Positions 45,328 through 55,324 of a DNA stretch of 64,000 bases are shown here, one piece after another; positions within the stretch are counted from its first letter, which is position 1; each line of letters starts with the position of its first letter. Source of the stretch: Clostridium sp. (GTDB lineage Bacteria > Bacillota > Clostridia > Clostridiales > Clostridiaceae); assembly GCA_031292145.1 (NCBI GenBank), contig JARLHR010000097.1, forward strand, positions 1-64,000. Reading direction: 5' to 3'. The notes under the pieces were generated by a model. The model saw nothing but the letters and a program-made list of their open reading frames with translations. It had not been told where the DNA came from and did not search any database. The translations under genes and the position numbers were made by a program.

Positions 45328-46291
45328 AATATTGTTCTCCTGTCATATTTATTTGCTCAATAGTACAATTGATAAAATCTATAATTCCACCCTCAACTTC
45401 ATTCATGATATCTGGGTAGTATTGTATTTCGTGACGATATCCTGGATAAATTTTTGTTTTTACCATATGTCCTGTTTCTGCAAGCCAATTCGATACAGCA
45501 TAAACACCTTCTCCATACTGACCAACTGGATCTTTATCCCCTGCAATGTTGTAAACTGGAATTGATGTCGGTACCTTCTCTGCCCACTTAGTTCCAACAA
45601 TGTCATTCATCAAATTCACAAAATAGTACAATGAACGTATATTAGGCGGCATTAGAAAATCACTATATATATCTCTTGCATGGTCTGCATTCACATCAGG
45701 ATTACCACATGCCCAGTTATTTGCAGTAACAGGATTTTCTTCATAGCGTTCTGACTTCCACATCCAGCTCATAAGCTTTTCTAAACAAGCAGGGTCAATT
45801 TCTTCCCCTTTGCCTTCATCTATCAAATTTTTAAAAACAGGCATAATTGAATTTGCTGTTGGAAATACTCCTGAAGTCCCGCATATAATCAAACCATCAA
45901 TTCCTTCTCCATAAACAGTAGAATAAGATCTAGCAATCATTGATCCCATACTATGTCCAAACATGAAATAAGGTAACTCTGGATACTCTTCTTGGACGAT
46001 TTTACGAAGAGTATGTTCATCTTCTACCATTGTAATATATCCTTTTTCTCCCCAATCTGTCCAATTATTTGAAACATAGGCTGTTTTTCCGTGTCCAACA
46101 TGATCATCTGCTGCAACTATAAAACCTGCTTCATTCAATTTTAATATCATGTGCATATATCTGCGCGAATGTTCATGATAACCATGCACAAGCTGAATAA
46201 TTCCTCTTGGTTTTCTAATTGGAGTATAAATCCAGGCTTGTATTACATCCCTTTTATTAAATGATTCAAAACTCTTTTCTTGAAATGCCAT
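45314..46291 (-). CDS. Alpha/beta hydrolase (monoacylglycerol-lipase/esterase-like)
   Basis: A 325-residue serine hydrolase of the Hydrolase_4 (lysophospholipase) type. Nucleophile S114 in GHSMGS, oxyanion-hole HGYHEHS (37-43), Asp in NIAGDKDPVG and His in YPGYRHEIQY. It sits between two GH31 genes, which suggests removal of an ester group (for example acetyl) from the imported sugar before or after GH31 action; this is inference. AAAGGAG precedes the ATG. No secretion signal. Confidence 0.9.
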   Translation of the reverse strand: MAFQEKSFESFNKRDVIQAWIYTPIRKPRGIIQLVHGYHEHSRRYMHMILKLNEAGFIVAADDHVGHGKTAYVSNNWTDWGEKGYITMVEDEHTLRKIVQEEYPELPYFMFGHSMGSMIARSYSTVYGEGIDGLIICGTSGVFPTANSIMPVFKNLIDEGKGEEIDPACLEKLMSWMWKSERYEENPVTANNWACGNPDVNADHARDIYSDFLMPPNIRSLYYFVNLMNDIVGTKWAEKVPTSIPVYNIAGDKDPVGQYGEGVYAVSNWLAETGHMVKTKIYPGYRHEIQYYPDIMNEVEGGIIDFINCTIEQINMTGEQYYDGK

Positions 46292-46340
46292 AATAAATCT
46301 CCTTTGCTTATATAAATTCTAAAACTATTTTTATCAGGTC

Positions 46341-48851
46341 TTATTCGTCACCCATACCAATTAAATCAAATCTTTCACAAGAAACTACAATGTCAAACTC
46401 TTTCTTAGCTGGTTTCTTACATTTTACTAAAACTGTTCTATCTGATAACTCATAGTACCATCCTTGTTCTGCTTTTTCCCAAGCTGTCCTATTAAGGAAA
46501 CGTGGTATTTGTTCATTATCTACAGAAACCCAATATGCACCTTTCTCTTTACTTACTAATTTAATTGTAAGATCAGATATTCCACTTTCATAACTTCCTG
46601 TTGTTTTGAAAGAAATTTTCTTACGTGCTCCGTCACTTACATTAATTTCTGTGTTTTCATACACACCTTTTTCAAAATCATTACTTACACCATCATCATT
46701 ATAGAAATTGAAACTTCTTTCTGCTTCTGCTCCAATTAAAATGTCTAATGTCTTCATTTTATCAGTGGTAATATGTTTTACTTCTTCATTTGTAATGAAA
46801 ATTCCATCACCTCTTAGGAACATAGGAATACTGTTAAGGGTAACCGGAATTTCTATTACTTGTCCACCTTTATATGCAGCCATATTTTTATTCATATCAT
46901 ACCAAGTGCAACCTTCTGGTAAGTAAAGTTTTCTTGATTCAGCTCCCTTTTCCAATACATTTGCAACTAGAACTGATGACCCAAACATAAATGTCATATA
47001 TTGATCATCATAACAATTAACATCATCCTGGAATTCCATGAATAGTGGACGCATTATTGATTTACCAGTAGTATGTGCTTCATACATTAAAGAATATAAA
47101 TATGGCAACATTCTATAACGCTGACTATATGCATTACGTACAAATTCATTATTTTCTTCATACATCCATGGCTGGGTAACAGTGTTATCACTATTAGCTG
47201 AATTAATACAGAATCTTGGCTGGAATATACCATTTTGTATCCATCTTAGTAATAGCTCTCCTTCTGGAGCACCTCCAGCAAAACCGCCAATATCACATCC
47301 GGAATTTGCTACTCCAGATAACCCCATTCCAACAATAGTTGCTATATTGAATTTTAATGTACGCCAATCTGTCAAGTTATCTCCTGACCATGTTTGTGCA
47401 TATCTTTGAATTCCTGCAAATCCAGCACGGTTTATAATATATGGACGACGATTTGGATAAAGTTCAGAGACAGCCTTTCTACCAACATAAGCCATTAAAT
47501 TAGAGTGCATAATTTTTAATTCAGCCATAGTACCTGATTTTCCATCAAAATCACATATAGCATTACGATCCTCTATACCATCATACTCACAATTGTCATT
47601 CCAAACAGTTATAGTTCCTTTACTTAAAATGTTTTCCTTAAGTAACTTCTTCCATATCTCTCTGCCAGAAGGCTTAGTAAAATCTACAAATCTTCCAACA
47701 CCGCCCCACCAACGGCCTTTATAATCTCCTTCTCCATCTGGATTCTTAATAAAGGCATCATTCTCTTCAAAGTCTTTTTTATATGGATGCTTAGCTAAAA
47801 TGCCTGGTTTTAAATTTGGTATAACATTAAGCCCCATTTCATTCATTTTTTCCATAAATTCGTCTGGATTCGGAAATCTCTTTTTGTTCCAATTGAAAAT
47901 ATATCTTAAATTATCATCTTCCCCAGAAGAATAACCTGATGCTAATTTAAAGTTGTCTATATACATCTTTTCATCAAAATGTTTTTTGATGACTTCATAT
48001 ATTTCCTTATCACAATCCTTTTCAAGTTCAGCATAATACATAGTAGACGCTGTATACCCTAAGCTTTGTTTAGGAGGCATTGCCTGCTTTCCTGTAAGCT
48101 TTGTATAATTGTCTAAAACTTGTTCAACTTTCGGTCCATTGATAAAGAATAAATCAATGTCTCCTCCATCTGCCTGATAATAACTATAGCGAGGCCAATA
48201 TCCACTAATTTCATTCCCCATATCAAATACTGAATCATAAGAATTATGATAAAACAACCCTAAAGCATGATGGTTATTATTATTTAACTTTATATAAAAT
48301 GGTATATGTTTATATAACGGATCACCAAATTCAGGATCATGTCCAATTGCATCCTTAGGTGACATACGCATTCTTCTACCCATTTTATCTAGCTTTCCTG
48401 TTTTTTCACCAAATCCATAGAAATGATCATTTTGCAAGTCAACTTCATTATAATGAGAAATTCTTCCTAGTTGATCACATTCAAAAGCTCTATCAGCAAT
48501 ATCACTGTATAACTTCTCCCCATTTAATTTATATATTGAAAAATGTAACGGTGATTTAGCTAATACAAGTTTTAATGTTTTTGTATAGAATATAATTTCT
48601 TTATCATTTTCTTCAAATGGAATATCTAATGCCTCTATTCTTTTACGTTCTTCTGAAAGCAAGGAATCTAAACAATCTTCCCAGGCAGTAGTAATTAATG
48701 TATAAGATGCTTCTTCAAACTTTCTATCAAAAGAGGCTCTAACACGTATAATATCATCTGACATGAAAATTATCTTTATATCTGCTGCATCACCTTTTAC
48801 TAAATAACCATTCTTAGTTTTTTCCATAGATAAAAACTGTTTTACTAACAT
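46341..48851 (-). CDS. Glycoside hydrolase family 31 (alpha-glucosidase/alpha-xylosidase type) 2
   Basis: An 836-residue paralogue of the enzyme at 42838 with the same architecture. Nucleophile D419 (TVWNDNCEYD), acid/base D491 (TWSGDNLTDW), DIGGFAG motif. Both keep KHIPFYIK, NSYDS.FDMG and FQPRF segments, so they come from one duplication, but the barrels differ enough for separate linkage specificities. GGAGGAACTC precedes the ATG. It follows the GPH symporter after ~190 bp, possibly with its own promoter. Cytosolic. Confidence 0.92.
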   Translation of the reverse strand: MLVKQFLSMEKTKNGYLVKGDAADIKIIFMSDDIIRVRASFDRKFEEASYTLITTAWEDCLDSLLSEERKRIEALDIPFEENDKEIIFYTKTLKLVLAKSPLHFSIYKLNGEKLYSDIADRAFECDQLGRISHYNEVDLQNDHFYGFGEKTGKLDKMGRRMRMSPKDAIGHDPEFGDPLYKHIPFYIKLNNNNHHALGLFYHNSYDSVFDMGNEISGYWPRYSYYQADGGDIDLFFINGPKVEQVLDNYTKLTGKQAMPPKQSLGYTASTMYYAELEKDCDKEIYEVIKKHFDEKMYIDNFKLASGYSSGEDDNLRYIFNWNKKRFPNPDEFMEKMNEMGLNVIPNLKPGILAKHPYKKDFEENDAFIKNPDGEGDYKGRWWGGVGRFVDFTKPSGREIWKKLLKENILSKGTITVWNDNCEYDGIEDRNAICDFDGKSGTMAELKIMHSNLMAYVGRKAVSELYPNRRPYIINRAGFAGIQRYAQTWSGDNLTDWRTLKFNIATIVGMGLSGVANSGCDIGGFAGGAPEGELLLRWIQNGIFQPRFCINSANSDNTVTQPWMYEENNEFVRNAYSQRYRMLPYLYSLMYEAHTTGKSIMRPLFMEFQDDVNCYDDQYMTFMFGSSVLVANVLEKGAESRKLYLPEGCTWYDMNKNMAAYKGGQVIEIPVTLNSIPMFLRGDGIFITNEEVKHITTDKMKTLDILIGAEAERSFNFYNDDGVSNDFEKGVYENTEINVSDGARKKISFKTTGSYESGISDLTIKLVSKEKGAYWVSVDNEQIPRFLNRTAWEKAEQGWYYELSDRTVLVKCKKPAKKEFDIVVSCERFDLIGMGDE

Positions 48852-49045
48852 ATGAGTTCCTCCTATAATTTTTTCTATTTATAGACTAGTAAGTCATTAT
48901 TTTAAATTCATCATTTGCAAAATTGTTATACAGGTTGCCAAATAATTAGTTTTTAAATAATAATCAAAATTGGTTATTCAACAACCTATACAGTTATAAT
49001 ATTATGAAAATTATAAAATAACTTTTAGTGAAAAAGCTTCTTTAT

Positions 49046-50575
49046 TTAATTCATGCTCTTAGTTAAATTATCTTGAACCAAATCATATTTCCAAACATAC
49101 TCATATTTATAACCGGTAAGCTCTTCAACAACTTCTTTTGTTTTTGGATCAACATTATTTTTAGAACCACCATTTTTTAAACGCTCAACTTCATTTATTA
49201 ATATCTGATGAGTTTGCTTATCAAGTTTGAATGTAAAAGCAAGAATTAGAGACAATACAAGCAGCCCCACACATCCAATAAGTAAAACATATCCAATAAC
49301 CTGTACTGTTTGAGGGGATTGAACATCTTGCCCCTTAACAAATCCACCCACTTGTAACACAACACCAATAATAAATGTAGCAAGTGCTGTAGTACTCTTT
49401 CTAGTAAAAGTCATAACTGCAGCAAAAAGTCCCTCTCTTCTTTTCTTAGAAACAATTTCATCAACATCAGGAATAAATGGGAATATAGTCCAAGGAGTTA
49501 AAACTGCAAAAGATCTAAATGCAAAATAAACTACAGATATTACAATTAAAATAGCAGTCTTAGCTGCAGGATCAGCTAAATAAACACCATAATAAGCTAA
49601 TACGCTTAAAATCATAATTGTATAAGTAAGCTTATATAATTTAGCAGGCCCAAGCTTTAAAAATAAAATTCCACCTACAATTGTTCCTGGTATACCAATA
49701 ATACTAAACGAAAGCAAATATGCTCCAAAGGATGATGAAACTTTTAAATTGTAAACACAGAAAAATAAGAATACAGCGCTAAATATATCACCGGCAGTAA
49801 ATGATAACAAATAAAGTCCTAAGTGTTTTCTAAAGCTTTTAATCTTAAATGTAGATACATATTCACCAAGCACTTTTAAGTAATCATTAAAACTTTTATG
49901 CTCTTTAGACTGAGATAAAGCTAATAATTCTTGTTCCATAGCTGGTGTCATTTCTCTTTCCCAAGTCACCTTATATGTTATAAGTATACAAATCGCATAT
50001 AATATTGCAAAAAATAATCCATTATAAAAATATGCATAAGGATTCTTTTGACCAAAGTGTCCAATTAATTGTGCAGGAATAAAAGTCCCTAAGAACTGAC
50101 CTGAAGAAGATATAACTAATCTACAAGTAGAAATTTTTGTTCTATCAGAGTAATTAGTTGTCATTTCAGTCGGCAATGTTTCCCACGGAATTAATACCAT
50201 AGCTGCAACAATTTCGAATAATAAGTAGCAGCTTAAATAAAACCAGTAATTCATTCCAATTGTCCATATTAGCACATAAATTGCCATTAATGGTGCTCCG
50301 ATTAGTAAGAAGAAACGACGTCTTCCAAACATCTTTCCAATCTTAGTTTTATATAAATTATCTGATATACTACCTATAAAAAGACTAGCAATTGCATCTA
50401 CAAAACGAGCAACTGCAACAATAGAAGCCCCTTGGATAGGTGTAAGTCCACAATAAGTTGTATAGAAAAACAACAAGAAAGTTCCAATTATTGTAAAGGC
50501 CCCACCACCCATTACATCAACTAATCCATATCCAATACATGTAGGTAAGGTAATTTTTTTATCTTTTCTAGACAT
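49046..50575 (-). CDS. Glycoside-pentoside-hexuronide (GPH) family cation symporter
   Basis: A 509-residue, 12-helix symporter of the MelB/XylP/UidB family. Seen: YGLVDVMGGGAFTIIGTFLLFFYTTYCG at helix 1-2, ARFVDAIASLFIGSISDN, GRRRFFLLIGAP, and the YTIMILSVLAYYG/ALTPWTIFPFIPDVDE region. C-terminal tail is long and charged (KNNVDPKTKEVVEEL). Its place between uxaC and two GH31 genes suggests it imports a disaccharide or glycoside containing glucuronic acid with Na or H co-transport. GAAAGAGG precedes the ATG. Confidence 0.92.
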   Translation of the reverse strand: MSRKDKKITLPTCIGYGLVDVMGGGAFTIIGTFLLFFYTTYCGLTPIQGASIVAVARFVDAIASLFIGSISDNLYKTKIGKMFGRRRFFLLIGAPLMAIYVLIWTIGMNYWFYLSCYLLFEIVAAMVLIPWETLPTEMTTNYSDRTKISTCRLVISSSGQFLGTFIPAQLIGHFGQKNPYAYFYNGLFFAILYAICILITYKVTWEREMTPAMEQELLALSQSKEHKSFNDYLKVLGEYVSTFKIKSFRKHLGLYLLSFTAGDIFSAVFLFFCVYNLKVSSSFGAYLLSFSIIGIPGTIVGGILFLKLGPAKLYKLTYTIMILSVLAYYGVYLADPAAKTAILIVISVVYFAFRSFAVLTPWTIFPFIPDVDEIVSKKRREGLFAAVMTFTRKSTTALATFIIGVVLQVGGFVKGQDVQSPQTVQVIGYVLLIGCVGLLVLSLILAFTFKLDKQTHQILINEVERLKNGGSKNNVDPKTKEVVEELTGYKYEYVWKYDLVQDNLTKSMN

Positions 50576-50624
50576 ATAATCTACCTCTTTCTTTAATTAA
50601 TATTTTTAATAATTAATCTTCTAT

Positions 50625-52037
50625 CTAAATATTGAAATATTCCTTTGCATTGTTGTAGCATATACCTTCAACAATTCTCTTTAGTAATTTCATATTTGCT
50701 GGTACTTCACCGTTTTCTACCCATTCTCCAATTAAATTGCAGGCAATTCTTCTAAAATATTCATGTCTTGTATATGATAAGAAACTTCTAGAATCAGTTA
50801 ACATTCCAATAAAACGTACGAATGTGCCAAGGTTAGCTAGTGCTTTCATCTGCTCAACCATTCCATCTTTGTTATCATTAAACCACCAAGCTGCCCCGAA
50901 TTGTATTTTCCCTGGAATTCCATCCCCTTGAAAATTTCCGATCATAGTTCCAAGTACATAGTTGTCTTTTGGATTTAACGTATATAAAACTGTTTTTGGA
51001 AGTGAATCTTCTCGATCTACAGAATCTAAAAGTCTTGAAAGCGGATAAGCTATACTTTCATCATTAATTGAATCAAATCCTGTATTAGCCCCTAATTTTT
51101 CAAGCATTCTGGTATTATTATTTCTAAGAGCTGCAATATGAAGCTGCATAGCCCATCCAAGTTCATGGTAAAGCTTGAATATATGTCTTAATGTATAAGT
51201 TTTATATTTCTTTTCTTCATCAAGACTTACTGCTTCTCCAAGTAAAGCTTTGACAAATATAGCCGCTGCTTCTTCCTTTGATACATCTGCATAAACTACT
51301 ACACCATCTATACCATGGTCTGCTACCCTGCATCCAACTGAATGGAAAAATCTCACTCTTGAATCCATTGCATTTAGAAATTCATCATAATTATTGATAG
51401 ATATTTCAGATATTTCTTCTAACTTTTTTACCCATGAAACAAAACCATCTAAATTTATTTCTATTCCTTTATCTGGTCTAAAAGTCGGTAAAACATTTAC
51501 ATTGAAACTCGAATCTTCCTTAAGCTTTATATGATATTCTAATGTATCAGTAGGATCATCTGTTGTACATATTGTTTCAACATTAGATTTTAAAATCAAA
51601 TCTCTTGCACTAAATCCATCTCCACTTAACAGTTCATTTGCTTTTTTCCAGATCATTGGAGCAGTATCTTCATCAAGAGGCTCATATATTCCAAAGAATC
51701 TTTGAAGCTCTAGGTGAGTCCAATGATAAAGAGGGTTTCCTATAGACATAGGTATAGTTTTTGACCAAGCCAAGAATTTATCAAAATCACTTGCATCTCC
51801 TGTAATATATTTTTCATCTATACCATTACATCTCATTGCTCTCCATTTATAATGATCTCCATATAACCATACTTCAGTTATATTGTTAAATCTTTTGTCT
51901 TCATATATTTCCTTTGGATCAATATGGCAGTGATAATCAATAATAGGCATGTCCTTTGCATAGTTATGATATAAACTTATAGCTGTTTTATTAGATAATA
52001 AAAAATTCTCATCCATAAAATTTTTCAAATTCATCAT
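50625..52037 (-). CDS. uxaC: Glucuronate isomerase
   Basis: A 470-residue uronate isomerase of the amidohydrolase superfamily: D-glucuronate to D-fructuronate (or galacturonate to tagaturonate). The metal site motif IDYHCHIDPKEI is at ~33-44; VWLYGDHYKWRAMR, TTDDPTD, QLHIAALRNNN and GMLTDSRSFLSYTRHEYFRR are all typical. Same strand as uxuB, uxuA and the symporter. 363 bp separate it from uxuB, an unusual gap inside this operon (see candidate RNA there). Confidence 0.96.
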   Translation of the reverse strand: MMNLKNFMDENFLLSNKTAISLYHNYAKDMPIIDYHCHIDPKEIYEDKRFNNITEVWLYGDHYKWRAMRCNGIDEKYITGDASDFDKFLAWSKTIPMSIGNPLYHWTHLELQRFFGIYEPLDEDTAPMIWKKANELLSGDGFSARDLILKSNVETICTTDDPTDTLEYHIKLKEDSSFNVNVLPTFRPDKGIEINLDGFVSWVKKLEEISEISINNYDEFLNAMDSRVRFFHSVGCRVADHGIDGVVVYADVSKEEAAAIFVKALLGEAVSLDEEKKYKTYTLRHIFKLYHELGWAMQLHIAALRNNNTRMLEKLGANTGFDSINDESIAYPLSRLLDSVDREDSLPKTVLYTLNPKDNYVLGTMIGNFQGDGIPGKIQFGAAWWFNDNKDGMVEQMKALANLGTFVRFIGMLTDSRSFLSYTRHEYFRRIACNLIGEWVENGEVPANMKLLKRIVEGICYNNAKEYFNI

Positions 52038-52247
52038 CCTACTTTCAAATAAATATTCAATAGTTATAAAGCATTGAAAGTATCAGAATTAATAACACAT
52101 ATTGCATATTTAACTCATCATTGTAATATATATCAATTCAACACTTCATTATAACGTTTTCTTTGATCGTTTATATTAACCTTTTGTATATTTTTAATTA
52201 TAGGTTTCAATATTCTTATTAATTTAATCACATCTTCATTAGTGATG
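52038..52247. other. Gap between uxaC and the candidate plus-strand RNA
   Basis: Part of the 362-bp uxuB-uxaC gap. AT-rich, no gene. The minus-strand promoter for uxaC may be here, but I cannot point to one. Confidence 0.35.
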
Positions 52248-52376
52248 TTGTTAATTGGCGTAATATGTGTTATAATACACTTCACAATATTTTTCTTAAA
52301 CATTCTTATCATTCTTTGTTTATATTATTTGGCAGAATATGATAAACTAGGAATGATAAAAATGTTTATTTTTTTG
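52248..52376 (+). ncRNA. Candidate small RNA in the uxuB-uxaC gap
   Basis: On the plus strand: TTGTTA (52248-52253), 17-bp spacer, TATAAT (52271-52276), then a long hairpin (52298-52367; AAACATTCTTATCATTC pairs with GAATGATAAAAATGTTT, and an inner stem continues) directly followed by ATTTTTTTG (52368-52376). Promoter plus terminator would give a ~90-nt RNA antisense to the uxuB-uxaC intergenic mRNA. Not a protein gene. Speculative. Confidence 0.4.
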
Positions 52377-52399
52377 CTGTATAATAATGTCATCACAAA

Positions 52400-54013
52400 T
52401 CATTTACAGTCTAAGTATTTTTCTAAAGTTGATCTGACAGCACCAACACCTGAAATCATTTCACTAAAATAACCTTCAATTTTTTCTCCTAAACCTATAT
52501 CATAAAGATTTACTCCAAAGATTTCTTCATTTTTTAGTATTGGCTTTAACGCAGTACCTGCTGATTCTTGGGTATTTAATTTTATATTAGCTACATATTT
52601 TCTTAGTTCATTTAATAATGGATCCGGACTTAATTCCATTTCATTGCCATTATCATCTATTCTCATTAAATATCTACACCAGCCTGCTATAACAAGAGGA
52701 ATGTATTTAAGATCTTTAGCCTTTAAATCTTCACTTTCACTGTAAGCTTTAATTGTTCCTCCGAATCTTATTCCAACTTTTTGAGATGTATCCGAAGCAA
52801 TTCTTTGTGGTGTATCAGGTATATACGGATTTGGAAGCCTAACTTCAACTACCTCCCTAATGAAATCTTCTGGATTTAATATTCCTGGGTTTACAACAAC
52901 AGGCATTCCTTCTTCATATCCAATTTTCTCTACTAATTTCTTTAAGCATGGATCCTTCATTTCATCTGCAATTAAATTATATCCAAGCAAGCATCCAAAA
53001 ACCGCCAGAGAAGTATGTAGTGGATTTAAGCAAGTACATACCTTCATTGTTTCAACTCTTTCTACAGTCTCTCTATTTGTAAAAAATACACCTGCTTCTT
53101 CTAGCGGCATGCGTCCATTTGGAAAATTATCTTCTATTACAAGATACTGTGGTCCTTCTGCATTAACAAAAGGTGCAACATAGGTATTGCGGTTTGTACA
53201 TATAATCTCCATGCCCTCAAAACCTTCTTTTTCTAAAGTTTCCTTAACAGCTTGTGAAGGTCTTGGGGTAATTTTATCTATCATGCTCCAAGGGAATGAT
53301 ACCTTTTCAGTATTATTAATATATTTGAGGAAATTTTCTTCTACCAGATCATTTTCAATCCATTTTTTTATTATTGTTTCCATTGAATTATGAAGTATTT
53401 CACCATTGTGAGAACAATTATCCATACTAACAAAAGCAATAGGCAATTCACCATTTTTATATCTTGTATATGCTAGCGATGCAACCTTAGCCATTATACT
53501 TTTTGGATGCTTTAAACCATCTGTCAAATCATCTTCTGAAACATTTTTTAAACTATATCCTTTTTCAGTTATTGTAAAACTTGCCACTTGCAATGATGGA
53601 TTTGAAAATATGCCCTGCAATCTCTTCCACTCTTTTTCCATTGAATAATCTGCACTTAAACCTTCACTTACACTTCCTACAACCTTTTTATCTAAGCTGC
53701 CATCAGGATTCATAATTACGAGTAAACTTAAGTTGTCATAAGGTTCATAGATTTTTTCCATCATTTCATAGTCAAATCCATCAACTGCTATAATTCCGGT
53801 ACTAGCTTTTCCAGAATCTAAAAGTTCTTGTTGGAGCATTGCTATAAATCCTCTAAATATATTTCCTGCCCCAAAATGAACCCATGTGGGATTTTCCATA
53901 GTTAAGGCTGACATTTTATCATAATCAAACTTTGGAATTTCTATCCCAGCTTTTTCCCATAAAACGCTATTTTTAATACTGTCCTTATTTAATACTATTT
54001 TGGTGTTATCCAT
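52400..54013 (-). CDS. uxuB: Fructuronate reductase (mannitol dehydrogenase family)
   Basis: A ~537-residue NAD-dependent long-chain dehydrogenase: D-fructuronate to D-mannonate. Rossmann motif WVHFGAGNIFRGF near residues 42-54; the central KITPRPSQAV (with catalytic Lys) and NRNTYVAPFVNAEGP segments are typical. Start taken at the ATG at 54013: AGAGGTG lies ~10 bases upstream, and the earlier GTG falls inside that site. Upstream uxuA is 104 bp away. In the family this could also reduce tagaturonate, but pairing with uxuA favours fructuronate. Confidence 0.92.
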   Translation of the reverse strand: MDNTKIVLNKDSIKNSVLWEKAGIEIPKFDYDKMSALTMENPTWVHFGAGNIFRGFIAMLQQELLDSGKASTGIIAVDGFDYEMMEKIYEPYDNLSLLVIMNPDGSLDKKVVGSVSEGLSADYSMEKEWKRLQGIFSNPSLQVASFTITEKGYSLKNVSEDDLTDGLKHPKSIMAKVASLAYTRYKNGELPIAFVSMDNCSHNGEILHNSMETIIKKWIENDLVEENFLKYINNTEKVSFPWSMIDKITPRPSQAVKETLEKEGFEGMEIICTNRNTYVAPFVNAEGPQYLVIEDNFPNGRMPLEEAGVFFTNRETVERVETMKVCTCLNPLHTSLAVFGCLLGYNLIADEMKDPCLKKLVEKIGYEEGMPVVVNPGILNPEDFIREVVEVRLPNPYIPDTPQRIASDTSQKVGIRFGGTIKAYSESEDLKAKDLKYIPLVIAGWCRYLMRIDDNGNEMELSPDPLLNELRKYVANIKLNTQESAGTALKPILKNEEIFGVNLYDIGLGEKIEGYFSEMISGVGAVRSTLEKYLDCK

Positions 54014-54117
54014 TTTTATTTTCACCTCTTAATAATCTTATCAGCGGATTCTCCATATTTTAAAATCCATACAAGTAATAAGTACTTTGCCATAAAATGC
54101 TGACTTAATTCTAAATT

Positions 54118-55179
54118 TTATTTATTTCTTTCAAGGCTGTCCCATATTCCCCATAAATACATGATTCCAAGTGCTCTATCATAAAGTCCATAACCTGGTC
54201 TGCACTTCTCATTCCAAATATGTCTTCCATGGTCTGGTCTTGCATATCCAGTAAATCCAACTTCATGATAAGCTTTCACTATATCACATATGTCCAATGA
54301 ACCATCGCAAGTTCTATGAGATGTTTCAATAAAATCACCATTTTCATAAATCTTTACATTTCTAATATGAGCAAAGGCAATTCTGTTACCAAATTCTCTT
54401 ATCATTGCTGGTACATTGTTATTTGGATCTGCACCAATAGCACCACTGCAAAGAGTAAGACAATTATATGGGTTATCAACAAGCTTTAATAGTCTCGCTA
54501 AATCATCTCTGTTTTTAACGATTCTTGGTAGTCCAAATATTGACCAAGGTGGATCATCTGGATGAACTGCCATCTTAATATCATTAATTTCAGCTACAGG
54601 AATAATTTGTTCTAAAAAATATCTTAAGTTATTCCATAAATCTTCTTCTGTTACATCCTTATATGCTTCGAAAAGTGCTGATAAATTCTTTAATCTTTCT
54701 GGCTCCCAGCCTGGCATTGTTAAATCTGGATTAGATGCTATTTTGTTAACTAACTCCATTGGATCTATATCTGTAATCCTTGCTTTTTCATAAAAAAGTG
54801 CTGTAGATCCATCTTCCGTTTTCTTAAATAAATCTGTTCTAAGCCAATCAAATACAGGCATGAAATTGTAGCAGATTACTTTTACTCCAACCTTAGCTAA
54901 CTTTTCTATTGTCTTTTTATAATTTTCAATGTATTTATCTCTGGTTGGTAATCCTAATTTAATATCTTCATGTACATTAACACTTTCAACGACATCGATA
55001 TTAAATCCATATTGGTCAGCTAATTTTTTTACTTCAAGAATTTTGTCCATTGGCCATTCTTCGCCAGCTGCCATATCATGAAGAGCCCAAACAATTCCGG
55101 AAGCTCCAGGAATTTGTTTAATTTGTTCCAGTGTGATGGTATCATTTCCTTCTCCATACCATCTAAAAGTCATTTTCAT
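54118..55179 (-). CDS. uxuA: Mannonate dehydratase
   Basis: A 353-residue TIM-barrel enzyme, D-mannonate to 2-keto-3-deoxygluconate. Seen: [33 protein letters not shown] start, the metal and active-site stretches [47 protein letters not shown] and [18 protein letters not shown] precedes the ATG. Together uxaC-uxuB-uxuA turn glucuronate into KDG; the KDG kinase and aldolase are not in this window. Confidence 0.97.
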   Translation of the reverse strand: MKMTFRWYGEGNDTITLEQIKQIPGASGIVWALHDMAAGEEWPMDKILEVKKLADQYGFNIDVVESVNVHEDIKLGLPTRDKYIENYKKTIEKLAKVGVKVICYNFMPVFDWLRTDLFKKTEDGSTALFYEKARITDIDPMELVNKIASNPDLTMPGWEPERLKNLSALFEAYKDVTEEDLWNNLRYFLEQIIPVAEINDIKMAVHPDDPPWSIFGLPRIVKNRDDLARLLKLVDNPYNCLTLCSGAIGADPNNNVPAMIREFGNRIAFAHIRNVKIYENGDFIETSHRTCDGSLDICDIVKAYHEVGFTGYARPDHGRHIWNEKCRPGYGLYDRALGIMYLWGIWDSLERNK

Positions 55180-55324
55180 AGTTATGTCCCTCCTGTCATT
55201 TTACTTTGCTTTCACATATTAATTACATAAAACCTTCCTGTAGAAAGCCACGAATTAAGTTTAATACTTTATTCAAGTATCACCCCCTTTAAGTTGAAGT
55301 GAAAATTTATAGATATTACATTGA

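Noticed and set aside
52242..52472. 76-codon plus-strand frame overlapping the uxuB end
   Set aside because: It runs through a hairpin and into antisense of uxuB, has hydrophobic low-complexity content, and no Shine-Dalgarno; a non-coding RNA fits better.
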